Below are positions 32,700-42,700 of a stretch of DNA of 64,000 bases, in pieces. The first letter of the stretch is position 1; every line of letters begins with the position of its first letter. Position numbers and translations under genes: made by a program. The stretch lies in NCBI GenBank assembly GCA_964584935.1, contig CAZPBN010000012.1:1-64000 (forward strand). The letters are read 5' to 3'. The DNA is from CAZPBN01 sp964584935. GTDB taxonomy: Bacteria > Acidobacteriota > Aminicenantia > Aminicenantales > Aminicenantaceae. The notes beneath the pieces are model-generated. The model searched no databases. It saw only the letters and a program-made list of their open reading frames with translations, and had not been told where the DNA came from.

Positions 32700-35576
32700 C
32701 TACATGTTTTCTTTCACAAAGTCATAAAAATCAATTTCATTAGCATCAATTCCATATTGATAGACGTAATGACTTGCCAACCATGAGGCAAAAATAGCTT
32801 TAAGATAAGAATAAGGAACTCGATTAACGATTCTATCAAATCCAACATATTGAAGCAAAATATCAGGACAATAGTTTTCAATGACCTTTTGGAAGAGGAT
32901 CTCATTTTTGACCAAATTTGATTTGGTGATGGTGTCTATAATGTTATTGATTTTCTCACTGATGCGATCAGAAAGAATAGAATAGGGTATATTCTTCATT
33001 TCGTTTTCTTTCCATATTATCTCAAATTCCATTTCAGCGTTTTTTTTAATCACTTGAATGATTTCATCTATATAATTTTTCCGAAACGATGGGATTTCAT
33101 CATCTCTGACACACATAAGGTCATCATATTCTTTATCTGATAGAGCCAAACTGGCAAACACTTCCAAAGATGAAGAAGTCACCCCTCCTTTGTTTGCAGA
33201 AGCATCTTTAAAAATGATGACTCCATATTCTTCCAGACGAAGGCGAGCCTGTTGAGTGATAAAAAGATTGGCTCCTTCAACAATATAGTTGAAGCGGGGG
33301 GTCCCTTGATCATCTACAAAATTATCCCAATTGTTTATATTAATGGAAGCAGGTCTTCCTCCACAGGGAAGAAACAGGTCTGCTTTAAAATGAGGATGAA
33401 GATGAAATTTGTTTCGGAATTCGAGCCCATTGGCTACTTTCTCCCCATCAGGAAGTTCCACATTTTTGTCTTCAATGGTAACGAGATATCCTCTGTTGGA
33501 AAGAAGAGAAGGATTGAAATGCTTCACTGCCCTCCTGGCTTTGGCAAGCCTTTTCAGTTCAGGTCTGTTGATTCCTTCTGGGTCATACAGCACCCCGGAA
33601 CCATCAATAATAGCCATTATTTTATCTTTTGATATAAGAATCTCGTTGCTCCCCAGATCCCCATCTGGACCTCCTGTCATAACCTTTGTAATGTCTTTTT
33701 CTTTAATCCCTTCTTTTTCCAAAATCTTAAGCACGTATTGATGAACAGAGTTTGTGGTCATCCCGTAATCATCATGAGGAATCCCTCCCATATTGACGGG
33801 TTTCCCGGTAGAAAAAGCTTGCCAGTAAGGAAACTTTTTTGCTCTAGCTCTGAGAGCTGCCCATCCCATCAATTCTGCTGTCCCTTCATCTGGGCCGAGA
33901 AACAAAATGATTTCTTTCCCATAATGATCCACAATCTCTTCATCCGGTGAAAGCAGATCAAGAAGTCCATTAACATATTTCTTAAAGGAAATTTCAGCCT
34001 TGTCCTGATCTTCCCAACCCAACAAAATCGTCCCTTTGGAACCGCCTTCAGGAATATCTTTATTCTTTTTATGTTGAGTCAAAGAAAGATTATAATTTTC
34101 ATCAAAAATAAAATCCGAATTGTTCATATAATTCTGATAACTTGATGATTTCACAATTCGAATCCCTCCCCTGGCTATATCTTTGAATCGAATATGAAAA
34201 CCTCTGAACTCAAGGGAAATGATATGGAAAAGTCCAAAAGGGACCTCCGGGTAATCAACTTTGTTTAAAAATTTCGGATCGTACATAAAGGCGATGGAGT
34301 TCTTTCCTTTCTTAAAAAAGTTTGTCTTCAAAATGCTGTTTATAAACAATAGAATCATTAAAAATATATTTCGATCTAATTCTACTGAAATGTTCTGTAA
34401 GATTTCTGTTCTTAATTCTTCGATATCCCCATCAATATGGGATTTGTTAAGGAGGGGATTGAACTTTTTATTGAAAATCTGAAAAGCATTTTTGAGATAA
34501 ATATAATAGTCAACCAACGACTTCCAAATTCGGGCAGAATCATAGGACATTTTTGAAAGACGTGTTCTCAAATTCCTGACGATTCCTATGAGCTCCGGGG
34601 AATCCTTTAACGACTCAACCAGTTTGAGATATTCTTCATTATACTCGCTTAAAAATTGATGTAAGAAACTCCATGCAGAAACTCCGAAAACCGTTTCTTG
34701 AGCAGTCAGTTTTCCACTTCTGAACAAAGAAAAAAGCGGGCTTTCTGGAATCACATAGATCAGAGTTATATCTTCAATCAAATTTTCGAATTTCTGTTTA
34801 TCCTGAATGTAATCCAGGTAAAAAGTATAAACAGTTTTTCCGTTCATGAATTGCTCCACATATTTCCTATTGGATACAAGACCGTAAGAATTAATCACAT
34901 CCGATATATTGGAAAAGAAACAGGTGCTTGCCTCTTTATTAATAACAATCATGATCCGGTGTTCGTTCGTATCCAATTTTTCCGACACATCAATCAGCGG
35001 GGTCTCCTTCCCAACCGCGTTTGCTAATACATCTTGATATCTTTGGATTGTTTCTTCTGTTGCTGACTCCAGAAAGGACTGACAGGCTACTTTTGTTAAT
35101 TCGGTTTCATAAACCATTTCTTTCTTTATCCGGAACTTAGGCTTGTAAACAAGATACATCCTAAGATGTTCAATCCCTAAAGCTTTTCCTTTTGTTCTAT
35201 AGGATTGAAGCCGAAATCCCGGATATTTTTTTTCAATCCTCCTCTCTACTTCCAAAGCTCTGGAGTGATGGTCATCAACCAAATACAATGCTTCATCTTC
35301 GGATTCGCTGGAAAGATCTATTTTAAATAATTTTTCTTTCTGGATGGTGGCAATGATTTCCGCAGATTTCACCGCCTCTATATGAGAAGCAAGTATTTTT
35401 AAGGGTGTGGTTTTAAAATAATATTCATTCATTCCCAGCCTGGTGCAAAACCAATCAACTTCTTTCCGAATCGTATATTTAGAAAAATGACCGTGGCTTA
35501 AAATAACGTTTTCGATCATTTCTAGCTGTTCTTCGTTTAAAAAAGATTCCTTTGCGATTTCTTTTAAGCTTTTCAT
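32700..35576 (-). CDS. gdh2: Large NAD-specific glutamate dehydrogenase
   Basis: A 958-residue protein of the large (about 110 kDa) NAD-glutamate dehydrogenase class, which normally degrades glutamate. The catalytic region contains PEGGSKGTILLGW, then GPDEGTAELMGWAA, FSTGKPVNMGGIPHDDYGMTTNSVH, and the NAD domain VMTGGPDGDLGSNEI. The N-terminal 350 residues resemble the ACT-like regulatory part, shorter than in the 1600-residue form. A second, unrelated-type glutamate dehydrogenase is encoded at 18365, so glutamate turnover is prominent here. A weaker sigma-54-like promoter lies 29 bases upstream. Confidence 0.88.
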   Translation of the reverse strand: MKSLKEIAKESFLNEEQLEMIENVILSHGHFSKYTIRKEVDWFCTRLGMNEYYFKTTPLKILASHIEAVKSAEIIATIQKEKLFKIDLSSESEDEALYLVDDHHSRALEVERRIEKKYPGFRLQSYRTKGKALGIEHLRMYLVYKPKFRIKKEMVYETELTKVACQSFLESATEETIQRYQDVLANAVGKETPLIDVSEKLDTNEHRIMIVINKEASTCFFSNISDVINSYGLVSNRKYVEQFMNGKTVYTFYLDYIQDKQKFENLIEDITLIYVIPESPLFSLFRSGKLTAQETVFGVSAWSFLHQFLSEYNEEYLKLVESLKDSPELIGIVRNLRTRLSKMSYDSARIWKSLVDYYIYLKNAFQIFNKKFNPLLNKSHIDGDIEELRTEILQNISVELDRNIFLMILLFINSILKTNFFKKGKNSIAFMYDPKFLNKVDYPEVPFGLFHIISLEFRGFHIRFKDIARGGIRIVKSSSYQNYMNNSDFIFDENYNLSLTQHKKNKDIPEGGSKGTILLGWEDQDKAEISFKKYVNGLLDLLSPDEEIVDHYGKEIILFLGPDEGTAELMGWAALRARAKKFPYWQAFSTGKPVNMGGIPHDDYGMTTNSVHQYVLKILEKEGIKEKDITKVMTGGPDGDLGSNEILISKDKIMAIIDGSGVLYDPEGINRPELKRLAKARRAVKHFNPSLLSNRGYLVTIEDKNVELPDGEKVANGLEFRNKFHLHPHFKADLFLPCGGRPASININNWDNFVDDQGTPRFNYIVEGANLFITQQARLRLEEYGVIIFKDASANKGGVTSSSLEVFASLALSDKEYDDLMCVRDDEIPSFRKNYIDEIIQVIKKNAEMEFEIIWKENEMKNIPYSILSDRISEKINNIIDTITKSNLVKNEILFQKVIENYCPDILLQYVGFDRIVNRVPYSYLKAIFASWLASHYVYQYGIDANEIDFYDFVKENM

Positions 35577-35605
35577 TGAAAACTCCCGTTAAAGTTTTTC
35601 TTATG

Positions 35606-35623
35606 ATGCTTTCCCAGAGCCAT
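35606..35623 (-). promoter_or_regulatory. Candidate sigma-54 promoter of the large glutamate dehydrogenase
   Basis: On the minus strand ATGGCTCTGGGAAAGCAT: GG and GC are ten bases apart and TGGC-C matches the -24 box, but the -12 box is AAGCA rather than TTGCA. Its distance to the start codon (GC 32 bases before ATG) equals that at the first glutamate dehydrogenase gene, which raises its credibility. Confidence 0.4.
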
Positions 35624-35758
35624 TTATATAAAGAGTTCGCAGATTAATCAATTTTTCACAAAGCTCAGGTTGTATTAGCAATCTTCCCCATAAATATAAT
35701 AAGCAAAGATCAAAATTTATTCATTATCATAGCAATAAATCCAAAAAATGTGAAATGG

Positions 35759-37198
35759 TTAAATCTTCCCATTCTTATGTTTATTTTTGTAGATTGTCAC
35801 CCATTTCTCTATAATTTCTGCCAAGGTTCGTTCCACTTCGACTCCCCTTCCGTGTATGGGACGAATTTCTTCGGCAAGCTCTGTGTATCCGAGACGATCC
35901 AGCCAGGTAGAAAAGTAATCATTATCGCTGAATTTTTGGATTTTTTCAGGCTTTATTGTTTTTAAACTATCCAGGAGCTCACGGAGAGTGAATATTTCTT
36001 TATCCCCTATGACCAAAGGAGTTGTTTTAACATTATCCATGGCTTTTTTAAAAATCTGTTTTAAAAAAGCCACCATCTTTTGTCCTTTATATCGAAGGGG
36101 AAGAATTTTATCAGCAAGATCTTTGAATCCATGCATATACAGCCAGGTAGAAAAATTATCCTTTCTTCCGTACTCCTCAAGAATTTGGCGAAGTTGACGC
36201 CCATAAGCCGTATCTTTTTCAGCCTTATTGAAGATGTCTATCATTTCATTGGTATTTTTAACCCGCTCCAGCTCTTTCCCTTCTTTTGAAAGAATAACAA
36301 AATCTCCCATGCCCGTGAAATCATGAATATAATTCCTCAGGGTTTTTAAGCTGCCTGGATCTCCTTTGGGGAGGATAAAGGCTGTGGTGCGAAGGTCATC
36401 GGCTTCAGAAGCTTTAGAGGCAATTATTTTCGGGAATCGCGGGAAATATTTATCGACCAGACGAATGAAATCAGCCCCCACATCTGGTTTCATTTCTCCG
36501 CCCCGAGGGAAATAGATGTCAGAGATAAGACACACAACATCATCCCCGTATCCTTTATTGGCATAATCGGAATCGTTGATCATTGATTCATCCCGAACGC
36601 CAAACAGAAATTCCATTGCTTGTTCAAAAGTGCGTGCGATTTGAACCGCTGCTCTCTGTCCTATAATATCATAAAGAACCGGAATAAACTGGGAAATCCA
36701 GCGGGGCTCATCATCCACCACCAGAATGATGTAACGGCGTGCCTTTGAATAGTTTTCAATATTGAGTTTATCCTGTGCACTCCTTACCACAGAAGTGATG
36801 ATACGAGCAGGAGTACAATCTTTCTTATTGGAAGCAAATATCAAATCTGCTTTTTTGGTGTAAGGATATTTTTCTTCTGATACCGACGGAGGAGAACATT
36901 GAATCATATCAATGGCTGATATCAAAACAACTGCCACATCTTTATTGCGCCTGCGGATTTTTTGAGTATCCAAAAGGTTTAATCCTGTATCATCACACAC
37001 TAAGACAAACGCTTGACTTCGTTTCACCTGCTCTGCTTCGCCGGGATTGGAAAGAACACAAACTTCCACCCACGGCATTTGGTCTTCAAGAACTTGGCCG
37101 GACTTTTTAACTTCTTCATCAGCAGACAATATCAATACTTGATTTATTTTTACCGGATTGACGACGCGGGGATAAAAGGAGTTGACTGAATTCAGCAT
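35759..37198 (-). CDS. Response-regulator-like protein with a duplicated C-terminal motif
   Basis: A 479-residue protein. Residues 1-145 form a receiver-like fold without a clear acceptor. Residues 155-300 form a second receiver with VVDDEP (161-166), a likely acceptor Asp in LISDIYFPRGG, and a late Lys in LPKGD. The C-terminal third has two similar units starting at 347 and 425: FSTWLYMHGFKDLADKILP and FSTWLDRLGYTELAEEIRP, each followed by a basic G-rich turn and a helix. No output domain is recognised. It follows the PPDK-like gene by eight bases and is likely its partner. Possibly a protein-interaction scaffold. Confidence 0.6.
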   Translation of the reverse strand: MLNSVNSFYPRVVNPVKINQVLILSADEEVKKSGQVLEDQMPWVEVCVLSNPGEAEQVKRSQAFVLVCDDTGLNLLDTQKIRRRNKDVAVVLISAIDMIQCSPPSVSEEKYPYTKKADLIFASNKKDCTPARIITSVVRSAQDKLNIENYSKARRYIILVVDDEPRWISQFIPVLYDIIGQRAAVQIARTFEQAMEFLFGVRDESMINDSDYANKGYGDDVVCLISDIYFPRGGEMKPDVGADFIRLVDKYFPRFPKIIASKASEADDLRTTAFILPKGDPGSLKTLRNYIHDFTGMGDFVILSKEGKELERVKNTNEMIDIFNKAEKDTAYGRQLRQILEEYGRKDNFSTWLYMHGFKDLADKILPLRYKGQKMVAFLKQIFKKAMDNVKTTPLVIGDKEIFTLRELLDSLKTIKPEKIQKFSDNDYFSTWLDRLGYTELAEEIRPIHGRGVEVERTLAEIIEKWVTIYKNKHKNGKI

Positions 37199-37206
37199 GT
37201 CTCCCC

Positions 37207-38934
37207 CTACTTCTCAGAAACGATCACACATTTCTGTTTGTTGGAATCAGCATAGATATTGACCGGTGTGGGAAATTTTCGTATAAAAATGGGACTGTTT
37301 GTTTCAGGCGAGGAAAAGAACCAGGGATCAATATGATCCTCCAGAGGAGCAATATATCCATAAATTACCCTGTTGCTCATGAGATTTGTTAAAAAATGAG
37401 TCCCTTGGGTTCCAAACATACGGGTCCGAAGCCTTTTCTGTTCTTCATCAAATCCCCCCTGAATCATATAGAGAAAATGGCTCCCGTATATTCCCCCACC
37501 CGTGAGAGTATCATGCACTGGCTCCGATCTCGCTGCTATATCCACGCCGTATTCGAAAATAGCTGATGGCGATCCAACGTTCTCAAACTCCACTTGAATT
37601 CCCCAATTACGGTTTTTTGTTCCCAACCTCCCCGGAACAATGATAATATAGCTCTTTCCCTGATTTTTAAGAGCACAGGAAAATTCACTCAATTTTGCAA
37701 CCACATCATCATGCATTTCTTTTTTATAGAGAAAAGGAGACACAACAACAGCACATTCAACATTTTTTTTCATGCCATGGCCCTGCAGATTCTGCAGGGA
37801 GAGATATGTTTTCTTCACTTTGTCAGGAATCCTCACCTTTTCGAATGTCATCTTTGGTAAAGGCGTTAATTGGACTACATGAAAAGTACCATTTCTTTTT
37901 ATGTCTTTCAAGTGTTCCACATTAAAAACAAATTCAATTTGAAAGTGAGGCATCACCTTGGAAGTGATTGCTTCCATAATCTCGATAAGTCCGGTTCGGA
38001 ATTCATACATATCATCTTGAACTAAAGCTTCGAGAGTGATCCATTTTTTTTCTCTTCCCAGTGCTTTGGTGGTATGATAATCGGCAAAACGGATATGAAG
38101 CCTCCTCATGGTTTCCATTTCATCTCCTCTGAGGCTGGAGTTTTTTGTCATATCAATCGCATAGAAGAATTTTTGGCCTTCCCCCATGAATTTTACTGGA
38201 ATAGGATTCTTGATGGTTGCCATAGAAATGACCGGAAAGTCATCTAAAACAGTCGCGTATCCATGACCAAAAGCCAACCGGGCAAATCCTTCATTGGCTA
38301 CCTGGGATTTCAAAGCATAGGGAAAAAAAGAGTTTGCTACCCCAGAGACCAGGGGGCAATAAACAGGGCCTGCCAAAGATTTCCAGCTCATTCCAGGAAT
38401 GGGATTAATGACGATAGCCATTTTTTCCCGGCTGTTTGAATCCTGTTTCATTTTGAAATCGGAGTAAATGTTATCAATGGCTTGTATAAACTGACGAAAA
38501 CGTATGGATAAGTCAGGATGATTATTGGGAAGCATGAACGATGTATTCTCGCCAGCATGGACAGAAACATCATCTCGGGAAACAAAAGCTTCGTTCGTGG
38601 CAGAGGAACGAATACTTATAGGAATTTCTCCCAGTTTACTTAAAATATCTTTGATTGTCTCCAGGTCATTGTTATTAAATGTTCCTCCGTTTTTTAGATA
38701 GCGGTCATAATAAGAAGTTGTAAGAATTCTCGTTCGAAGCTGGTGCACCCGGGGAATGTGGTGTTCGTTGATTTTGATAAGACCATACCCTTTCCCTCCT
38801 GAAAATCCCTGGCCATATATTTTGACATCTCCAACTTTATCAACTATGTTTTCTCTCAGAATTTTGTTAGAGTCAGAAGCGTCATTGTTGTATTTTTTTT
38901 GACCCATGTTCATCGATGAATCCCCGCTTATCAT
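37207..38934 (-). CDS. PPDK/PEP-synthase-type ATP-binding protein without the phosphohistidine domain
   Basis: A 575-residue protein. GGKGYGLIKI and ISIRSSATNEAFVSRDDVSVHAG match the nucleotide-binding domain of pyruvate phosphate dikinase and PEP synthase (PPDK_N). The rest contains no recognisable phosphohistidine swivelling domain or PEP/pyruvate TIM barrel, so it is not a complete metabolic enzyme. It may phosphorylate or bind ATP for signalling, together with the receiver protein encoded eight bases downstream. First gene of the pair; the 310-base gap upstream holds a pseudogene remnant. Confidence 0.65.
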   Translation of the reverse strand: MISGDSSMNMGQKKYNNDASDSNKILRENIVDKVGDVKIYGQGFSGGKGYGLIKINEHHIPRVHQLRTRILTTSYYDRYLKNGGTFNNNDLETIKDILSKLGEIPISIRSSATNEAFVSRDDVSVHAGENTSFMLPNNHPDLSIRFRQFIQAIDNIYSDFKMKQDSNSREKMAIVINPIPGMSWKSLAGPVYCPLVSGVANSFFPYALKSQVANEGFARLAFGHGYATVLDDFPVISMATIKNPIPVKFMGEGQKFFYAIDMTKNSSLRGDEMETMRRLHIRFADYHTTKALGREKKWITLEALVQDDMYEFRTGLIEIMEAITSKVMPHFQIEFVFNVEHLKDIKRNGTFHVVQLTPLPKMTFEKVRIPDKVKKTYLSLQNLQGHGMKKNVECAVVVSPFLYKKEMHDDVVAKLSEFSCALKNQGKSYIIIVPGRLGTKNRNWGIQVEFENVGSPSAIFEYGVDIAARSEPVHDTLTGGGIYGSHFLYMIQGGFDEEQKRLRTRMFGTQGTHFLTNLMSNRVIYGYIAPLEDHIDPWFFSSPETNSPIFIRKFPTPVNIYADSNKQKCVIVSEK

Positions 38935-39069
38935 TGTTGTCTTAATATATAATCCCAGCTCCTTATTTATTATAAAACAAAAATGGAAAACAGGTCATTA
39001 GGAATCCGGTAATCTCTCCAGTAATTGAACCAATTCCTTTCGTTTCAATAATCTAAATCCATTTCATAA

Positions 39070-39228
39070 TTTATCATCAAATCGAATGACTATGAAAAAA
39101 CAGAATTTGTTCCGTTTGCTTTTAATAACTGGCAAATAAAAGAACTTGAATCAAAATTGGCCTTAACCGTGTTAAAAGAATTCAATTATAAAGGCGCTCA
39201 AGTGAAGATCTATAAGTATTGTCCCTAA
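39070..39228 (+). pseudogene. C-terminal remnant of an unknown protein
   Basis: A frame of 52 codons, open from the TAA at 39067 and ending at TAA 39226, lacks any start codon. It encodes a protein-like tail (EFVPFAFNNWQIKELESKLA ... YKGAQVKIYKYCP). The FVPFAFNNW start resembles haem-binding ethylbenzene-dehydrogenase-type domains, a weak impression. Best read as the end of a deleted gene, in the gap 38935-39244. Confidence 0.35.
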
Positions 39229-39244
39229 GTGTCTGAGAGAATTC

Positions 39245-40222
39245 CTAATCAGAAAGTATTTTTTTCAACTCTTCTTTTAAAGGAGGAATCACTTCAAACA
39301 GATCTCCGACAATTCCAAAATCGGCTATGTTGAATATGGGAGCTTCGGGATCTTTATTCACAGCAATAATATATTTCGATGAACTCATTCCTGCTAGATG
39401 CTGGATCGCCCCTGATATTCCAAATGCCATATAAAGATCCGGAGAAACTGTCTTTCCTGTCTGCCCAACTTGATTCTGATGGTCTATCCATCCAGAATCA
39501 ACCGCTGAACGGGAAGCCCCAACTGCTGAATTGGGAACAATGCCTGTGAGCTCTTTCAAAAGTTCAAAATTTTCCGCATTTTTCATCCCTCGTCCTCCTG
39601 AAACAATCACCTGTGCTTCACTAATATCAAGCTCTTCCCCTCCTTCTCTCACAACTTCCTCCACTCTAGATTTAATATCCTTCTCTGATATCTCCACTTC
39701 CTTTTTGACAACTTCTCCTTTCCTCCCTTCCTGGCTTATCAATGGAAAAATATTAGGCCTTAAACTTAAGATTTGAGGGGTGGATTGAAAAGAAATGGTC
39801 TCCAGAGCCTTTCCTGCAAAGATAGGCCTTAAAGCTTCCACTGTGCCATTCTTAACATCCATGCCTATGCAATCCGAAGCCATGCTCACTCCAATCTTTG
39901 CTGCCAACCGGGGAGCCAAATCTTTCCCCATAGCCGTAGCAGAAAACATGATGATCTTAGGGGTTAGTTCTTTTACCAACGAATACAAAGCATGGACAAA
40001 TCCAGATGCTGAATACTCTTTTAAAAGAGTATTTTCTAAAACATAAACTTTAGAAGGAGTGTAGGAAAGAACTTCCTCAGCAAGGGTTTCCATATTATGA
40101 CCAACCAGAACAGCATTGAGTTCTAATCCTGTCTCATCTGCTTTTCTTTTTCCTTCAGAAAGTGCTTCCAAAGACGACTTTTTTATTTTCCCTTCTCGCT
40201 CTTCTATATAAACCAAAATCAT
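39245..40222 (-). CDS. etfA: Electron transfer flavoprotein alpha subunit
   Basis: A 325-residue FixB/EtfA protein. The FAD-binding C-terminus is intact: VSGGRGMKNAENFELL, AVGASRSAVDSGWI, QVGQTGKTVSPDLYMAFGISGAIQHLAGM and INKDPEAP-like VNKDPEAPIFNIADFGIVGDL. It forms a heterodimer with the EtfB encoded 12 bases upstream and shuttles electrons from acyl-CoA or similar dehydrogenases. No dehydrogenase or quinone oxidoreductase partner is in the window. Confidence 0.95.
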   Translation of the reverse strand: MILVYIEEREGKIKKSSLEALSEGKRKADETGLELNAVLVGHNMETLAEEVLSYTPSKVYVLENTLLKEYSASGFVHALYSLVKELTPKIIMFSATAMGKDLAPRLAAKIGVSMASDCIGMDVKNGTVEALRPIFAGKALETISFQSTPQILSLRPNIFPLISQEGRKGEVVKKEVEISEKDIKSRVEEVVREGGEELDISEAQVIVSGGRGMKNAENFELLKELTGIVPNSAVGASRSAVDSGWIDHQNQVGQTGKTVSPDLYMAFGISGAIQHLAGMSSSKYIIAVNKDPEAPIFNIADFGIVGDLFEVIPPLKEELKKILSD

Positions 40223-40234
40223 TATAATCCTCCT

Positions 40235-41017
40235 TTAAATGACCTTAGCTTCCTGCCTCAGATATTCCACAAGCTTTTTTGCTGCCTCAGCAGGTTCATC
40301 TTCTATCTTTTTCCCAGCCTCTCTAGTAGGAGGACTGTCCATTTTTATAACAGATATTTGTGGTTTTATATCTTCATCGCTAAGTCCTAACTCCTCAAAT
40401 GAAATAACAGGAATTTCTTTTCTCTTGGCTGCCATGATTCCCTTCAATGTTTCATAGCGTGGTTCATTCAATCCTTTTTGAGCGCTTATGACTGCTGGCA
40501 GAGGAAAAGAAACCTTTTCGCTGGCTCCTTCGATTTCCCGATAAGCCGATCCTTTTCCATCTTCTATTTCTAGTTTGGTAACCACATTGACCTGTGGGAG
40601 ACTCAGCAGCTCGGCAACCATACTGGGCACCTGGGCATTATCACCTCCAACTGACTGCTTCCCAAACAAAAGCAAATCATATTGTGTAAACTTCTTCTTT
40701 AAAGCCTGTGAGATAATCTTGGCAATCCTCAAACCATCATACGTTTCAGGGGTATCATCTTTTATGAGGTAAGCTTCATCCGCCCCCATAGCAAGGCATT
40801 TTTTAAGAATAGGAATGGTGTTGTCCGCCCCAACTGAAATCACAGAAACTGTTCCTCCCTTGCTTTCTTTCAATTGAATGGCTTCTTCAACCGCGTATTC
40901 ATCATAAGGATTCAAAACCAGATTAAGCCCTTCCTCTTGAATACTCGCATCCTCACGATTTACCTTTATCTTTGATTCTGTATCAGGCACCTTCTTTACA
41001 AACACAAAGATATTCAC
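40235..41017 (-). CDS. etfB: Electron transfer flavoprotein beta subunit
   Basis: A 260-residue FixA/EtfB protein. It starts MNIFVFVKKVPDTESKIKVN and carries NPYDEYAVEEAIQLKE, the typical AMP/FAD-site region MGADEAYLI, and GKQSVGGDNAQVPSMVAELL. It precedes etfA by 12 bases. Its role is in the ETF heterodimer; whether this pair is bifurcating cannot be judged by eye. Confidence 0.95.
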   Translation of the reverse strand: MNIFVFVKKVPDTESKIKVNREDASIQEEGLNLVLNPYDEYAVEEAIQLKESKGGTVSVISVGADNTIPILKKCLAMGADEAYLIKDDTPETYDGLRIAKIISQALKKKFTQYDLLLFGKQSVGGDNAQVPSMVAELLSLPQVNVVTKLEIEDGKGSAYREIEGASEKVSFPLPAVISAQKGLNEPRYETLKGIMAAKRKEIPVISFEELGLSDEDIKPQISVIKMDSPPTREAGKKIEDEPAEAAKKLVEYLRQEAKVI

Positions 41018-41119
41018 TTAATCCTCCTATAAAAAATCACCAGGGCAGTCTTTACGGTTTCAGATTATGTCTTTTGCCCTGTTTTTTATTGTTTTTTTTA
41101 ATTCTTTTCAGTAAGAACC

Positions 41120-42400
41120 TCAGGACGGCTCCTCAAATTTTTTAAAAAGAAGAGCTCCATTGGTCCCTCCAAATCCAAATGAATTACTCAAGGCATAATT
41201 TATTTTTGCTTTACGTATCTCATTGGGAACATAATCAAGATCACATTCAGGATCTGGATGTTCATAATTAATCGTGGGAACGATCACCTCATTCTTTATA
41301 CACAATACAGAAATGGCGGCTTCAGCTGCTCCGGCGGCACCCAGTAGATGCCCGGTCATGGATTTCGAAGAACTGACTGGAATTTTATAAGCTTGATCCC
41401 CAAAAAGTTTTTTAATAGCTGTTGTTTCAACCTTATCATTAAAAATCGTCGATGTTCCATGAGCATTTATGTAATCAATTTTTTCAGGTTCAACATTCGC
41501 ATCTTCGATTGCCTTTTTCATCGAGCGGACTGCCCCCGCTCCATCCACAGAAGGAGCTGTCACATGATAAGCATCTCCACTCAATCCATATCCGACAATT
41601 TCTGCATAAATATTCGCTCCTCTTTTCAAAGCTCTCTCTAATTCCTCAAGGATTAGAATCCCTGCTCCTTCTCCCATGACAAAACCATCTCTTTGGGAAT
41701 CAAAAGGTCTGGACGCTTTTTCTGGTTCATTATTGCGCACAGAAATCGCACGCATGGAACAAAATCCGGCAAGCCCTAAAGGAGTTAAAGGGGCCTCTGC
41801 CCCTCCAGCAATCATAACGTCCGCATCTCCTCTGGCAATCATTCTGAAAGAATCTCCAACCGAATGGGTGCTGGTTGTACAGGCTGTGACGTTCGCACAA
41901 TTAGGGCCCTTCGCTTTGTATAGAATAGAGATGTGCCCTGAAGCTTCATTGATAATTGTCGAAACGAGGAAAAATGGAGAAATGCGTCCCGGGCCTTTCT
42001 TGGAAAGCAAATCATGCTGTTTTTCAATCGCGCTGATTCCCCCAATACCGGAGCCAACATAGACACCTGTTTTTTCGCCACCGATCTCGGAATCGTTCAT
42101 TCCAGAATCTTCCACAGCTAATTTGGCAGCTGCAATGGCATACTGGATAAAGGGATCCATCTTTCTTATTTCTTTTTTATCTATGAATTGAAGTGGATCA
42201 AAATCATAAAGTTCTCCGGCAATTTGAGTGGTGTATTCTGAAACATCGAACTTGGTCATCTTTCTAATACCGCTTTTTCCCTTCCTCAGAGCATCCCAGT
42301 TTTTTTGCTTCCCGACACCGAGAGGGGTAACAAGACCTATTCCTGTAATAACAACACGTCTTTCACAAATCTGCTTATTTGTAGAATTATAAGTCCCCAT
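41120..42400 (-). CDS. fabF: 3-oxoacyl-ACP synthase II (FabF)
   Basis: A 426-residue condensing enzyme for fatty-acid elongation. The Cys-His-His triad is visible: Cys in ANVTACTTSTHS, His in YINAHGTSTIFND and His in KSMTGHLLGAAG. It is preceded by acpP by 11 bases and ends the operon yceD-rpmF-plsX-fabG-acpP-fabF. FabD is not in the window. Confidence 0.95.
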   Translation of the reverse strand: MGTYNSTNKQICERRVVITGIGLVTPLGVGKQKNWDALRKGKSGIRKMTKFDVSEYTTQIAGELYDFDPLQFIDKKEIRKMDPFIQYAIAAAKLAVEDSGMNDSEIGGEKTGVYVGSGIGGISAIEKQHDLLSKKGPGRISPFFLVSTIINEASGHISILYKAKGPNCANVTACTTSTHSVGDSFRMIARGDADVMIAGGAEAPLTPLGLAGFCSMRAISVRNNEPEKASRPFDSQRDGFVMGEGAGILILEELERALKRGANIYAEIVGYGLSGDAYHVTAPSVDGAGAVRSMKKAIEDANVEPEKIDYINAHGTSTIFNDKVETTAIKKLFGDQAYKIPVSSSKSMTGHLLGAAGAAEAAISVLCIKNEVIVPTINYEHPDPECDLDYVPNEIRKAKINYALSNSFGFGGTNGALLFKKFEEPS

Positions 42401-42411
42401 TTATACCTTTT

Positions 42412-42660
42412 TTACTTAGAGGAAATTTTCTCTAACACATAATCCATCGCTTTCCCGACAGTTGTTAGCTTTTCAGCTTCCTCATCAGGAATGTCTAAAT
42501 CAAATTCATCTTCCAAAGCCATAACCAGTTCAACCGTGTCCAAAGAATCAGCCCCCAAATCATCAATAAAAGAAGCCTCTTCTGTAACCTGATCTTCATT
42601 AATGCTTAACTTGTCTGAAACAATCTCTTTGACTTTCTTCAATAGTTCTTCTCTTTCCAT
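42412..42660 (-). CDS. acpP: Acyl carrier protein
   Basis: An 82-residue acidic ACP. Ser39 in DDLGADSLDTVEL is the phosphopantetheine attachment site. It lies between fabG (40 bases upstream) and fabF. Confidence 0.97.
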   Translation of the reverse strand: MEREELLKKVKEIVSDKLSINEDQVTEEASFIDDLGADSLDTVELVMALEDEFDLDIPDEEAEKLTTVGKAMDYVLEKISSK

Positions 42661-42700
42661 GGTTTCCTCCTTATTTTTTTAAATATTTTTCTCATTATAA

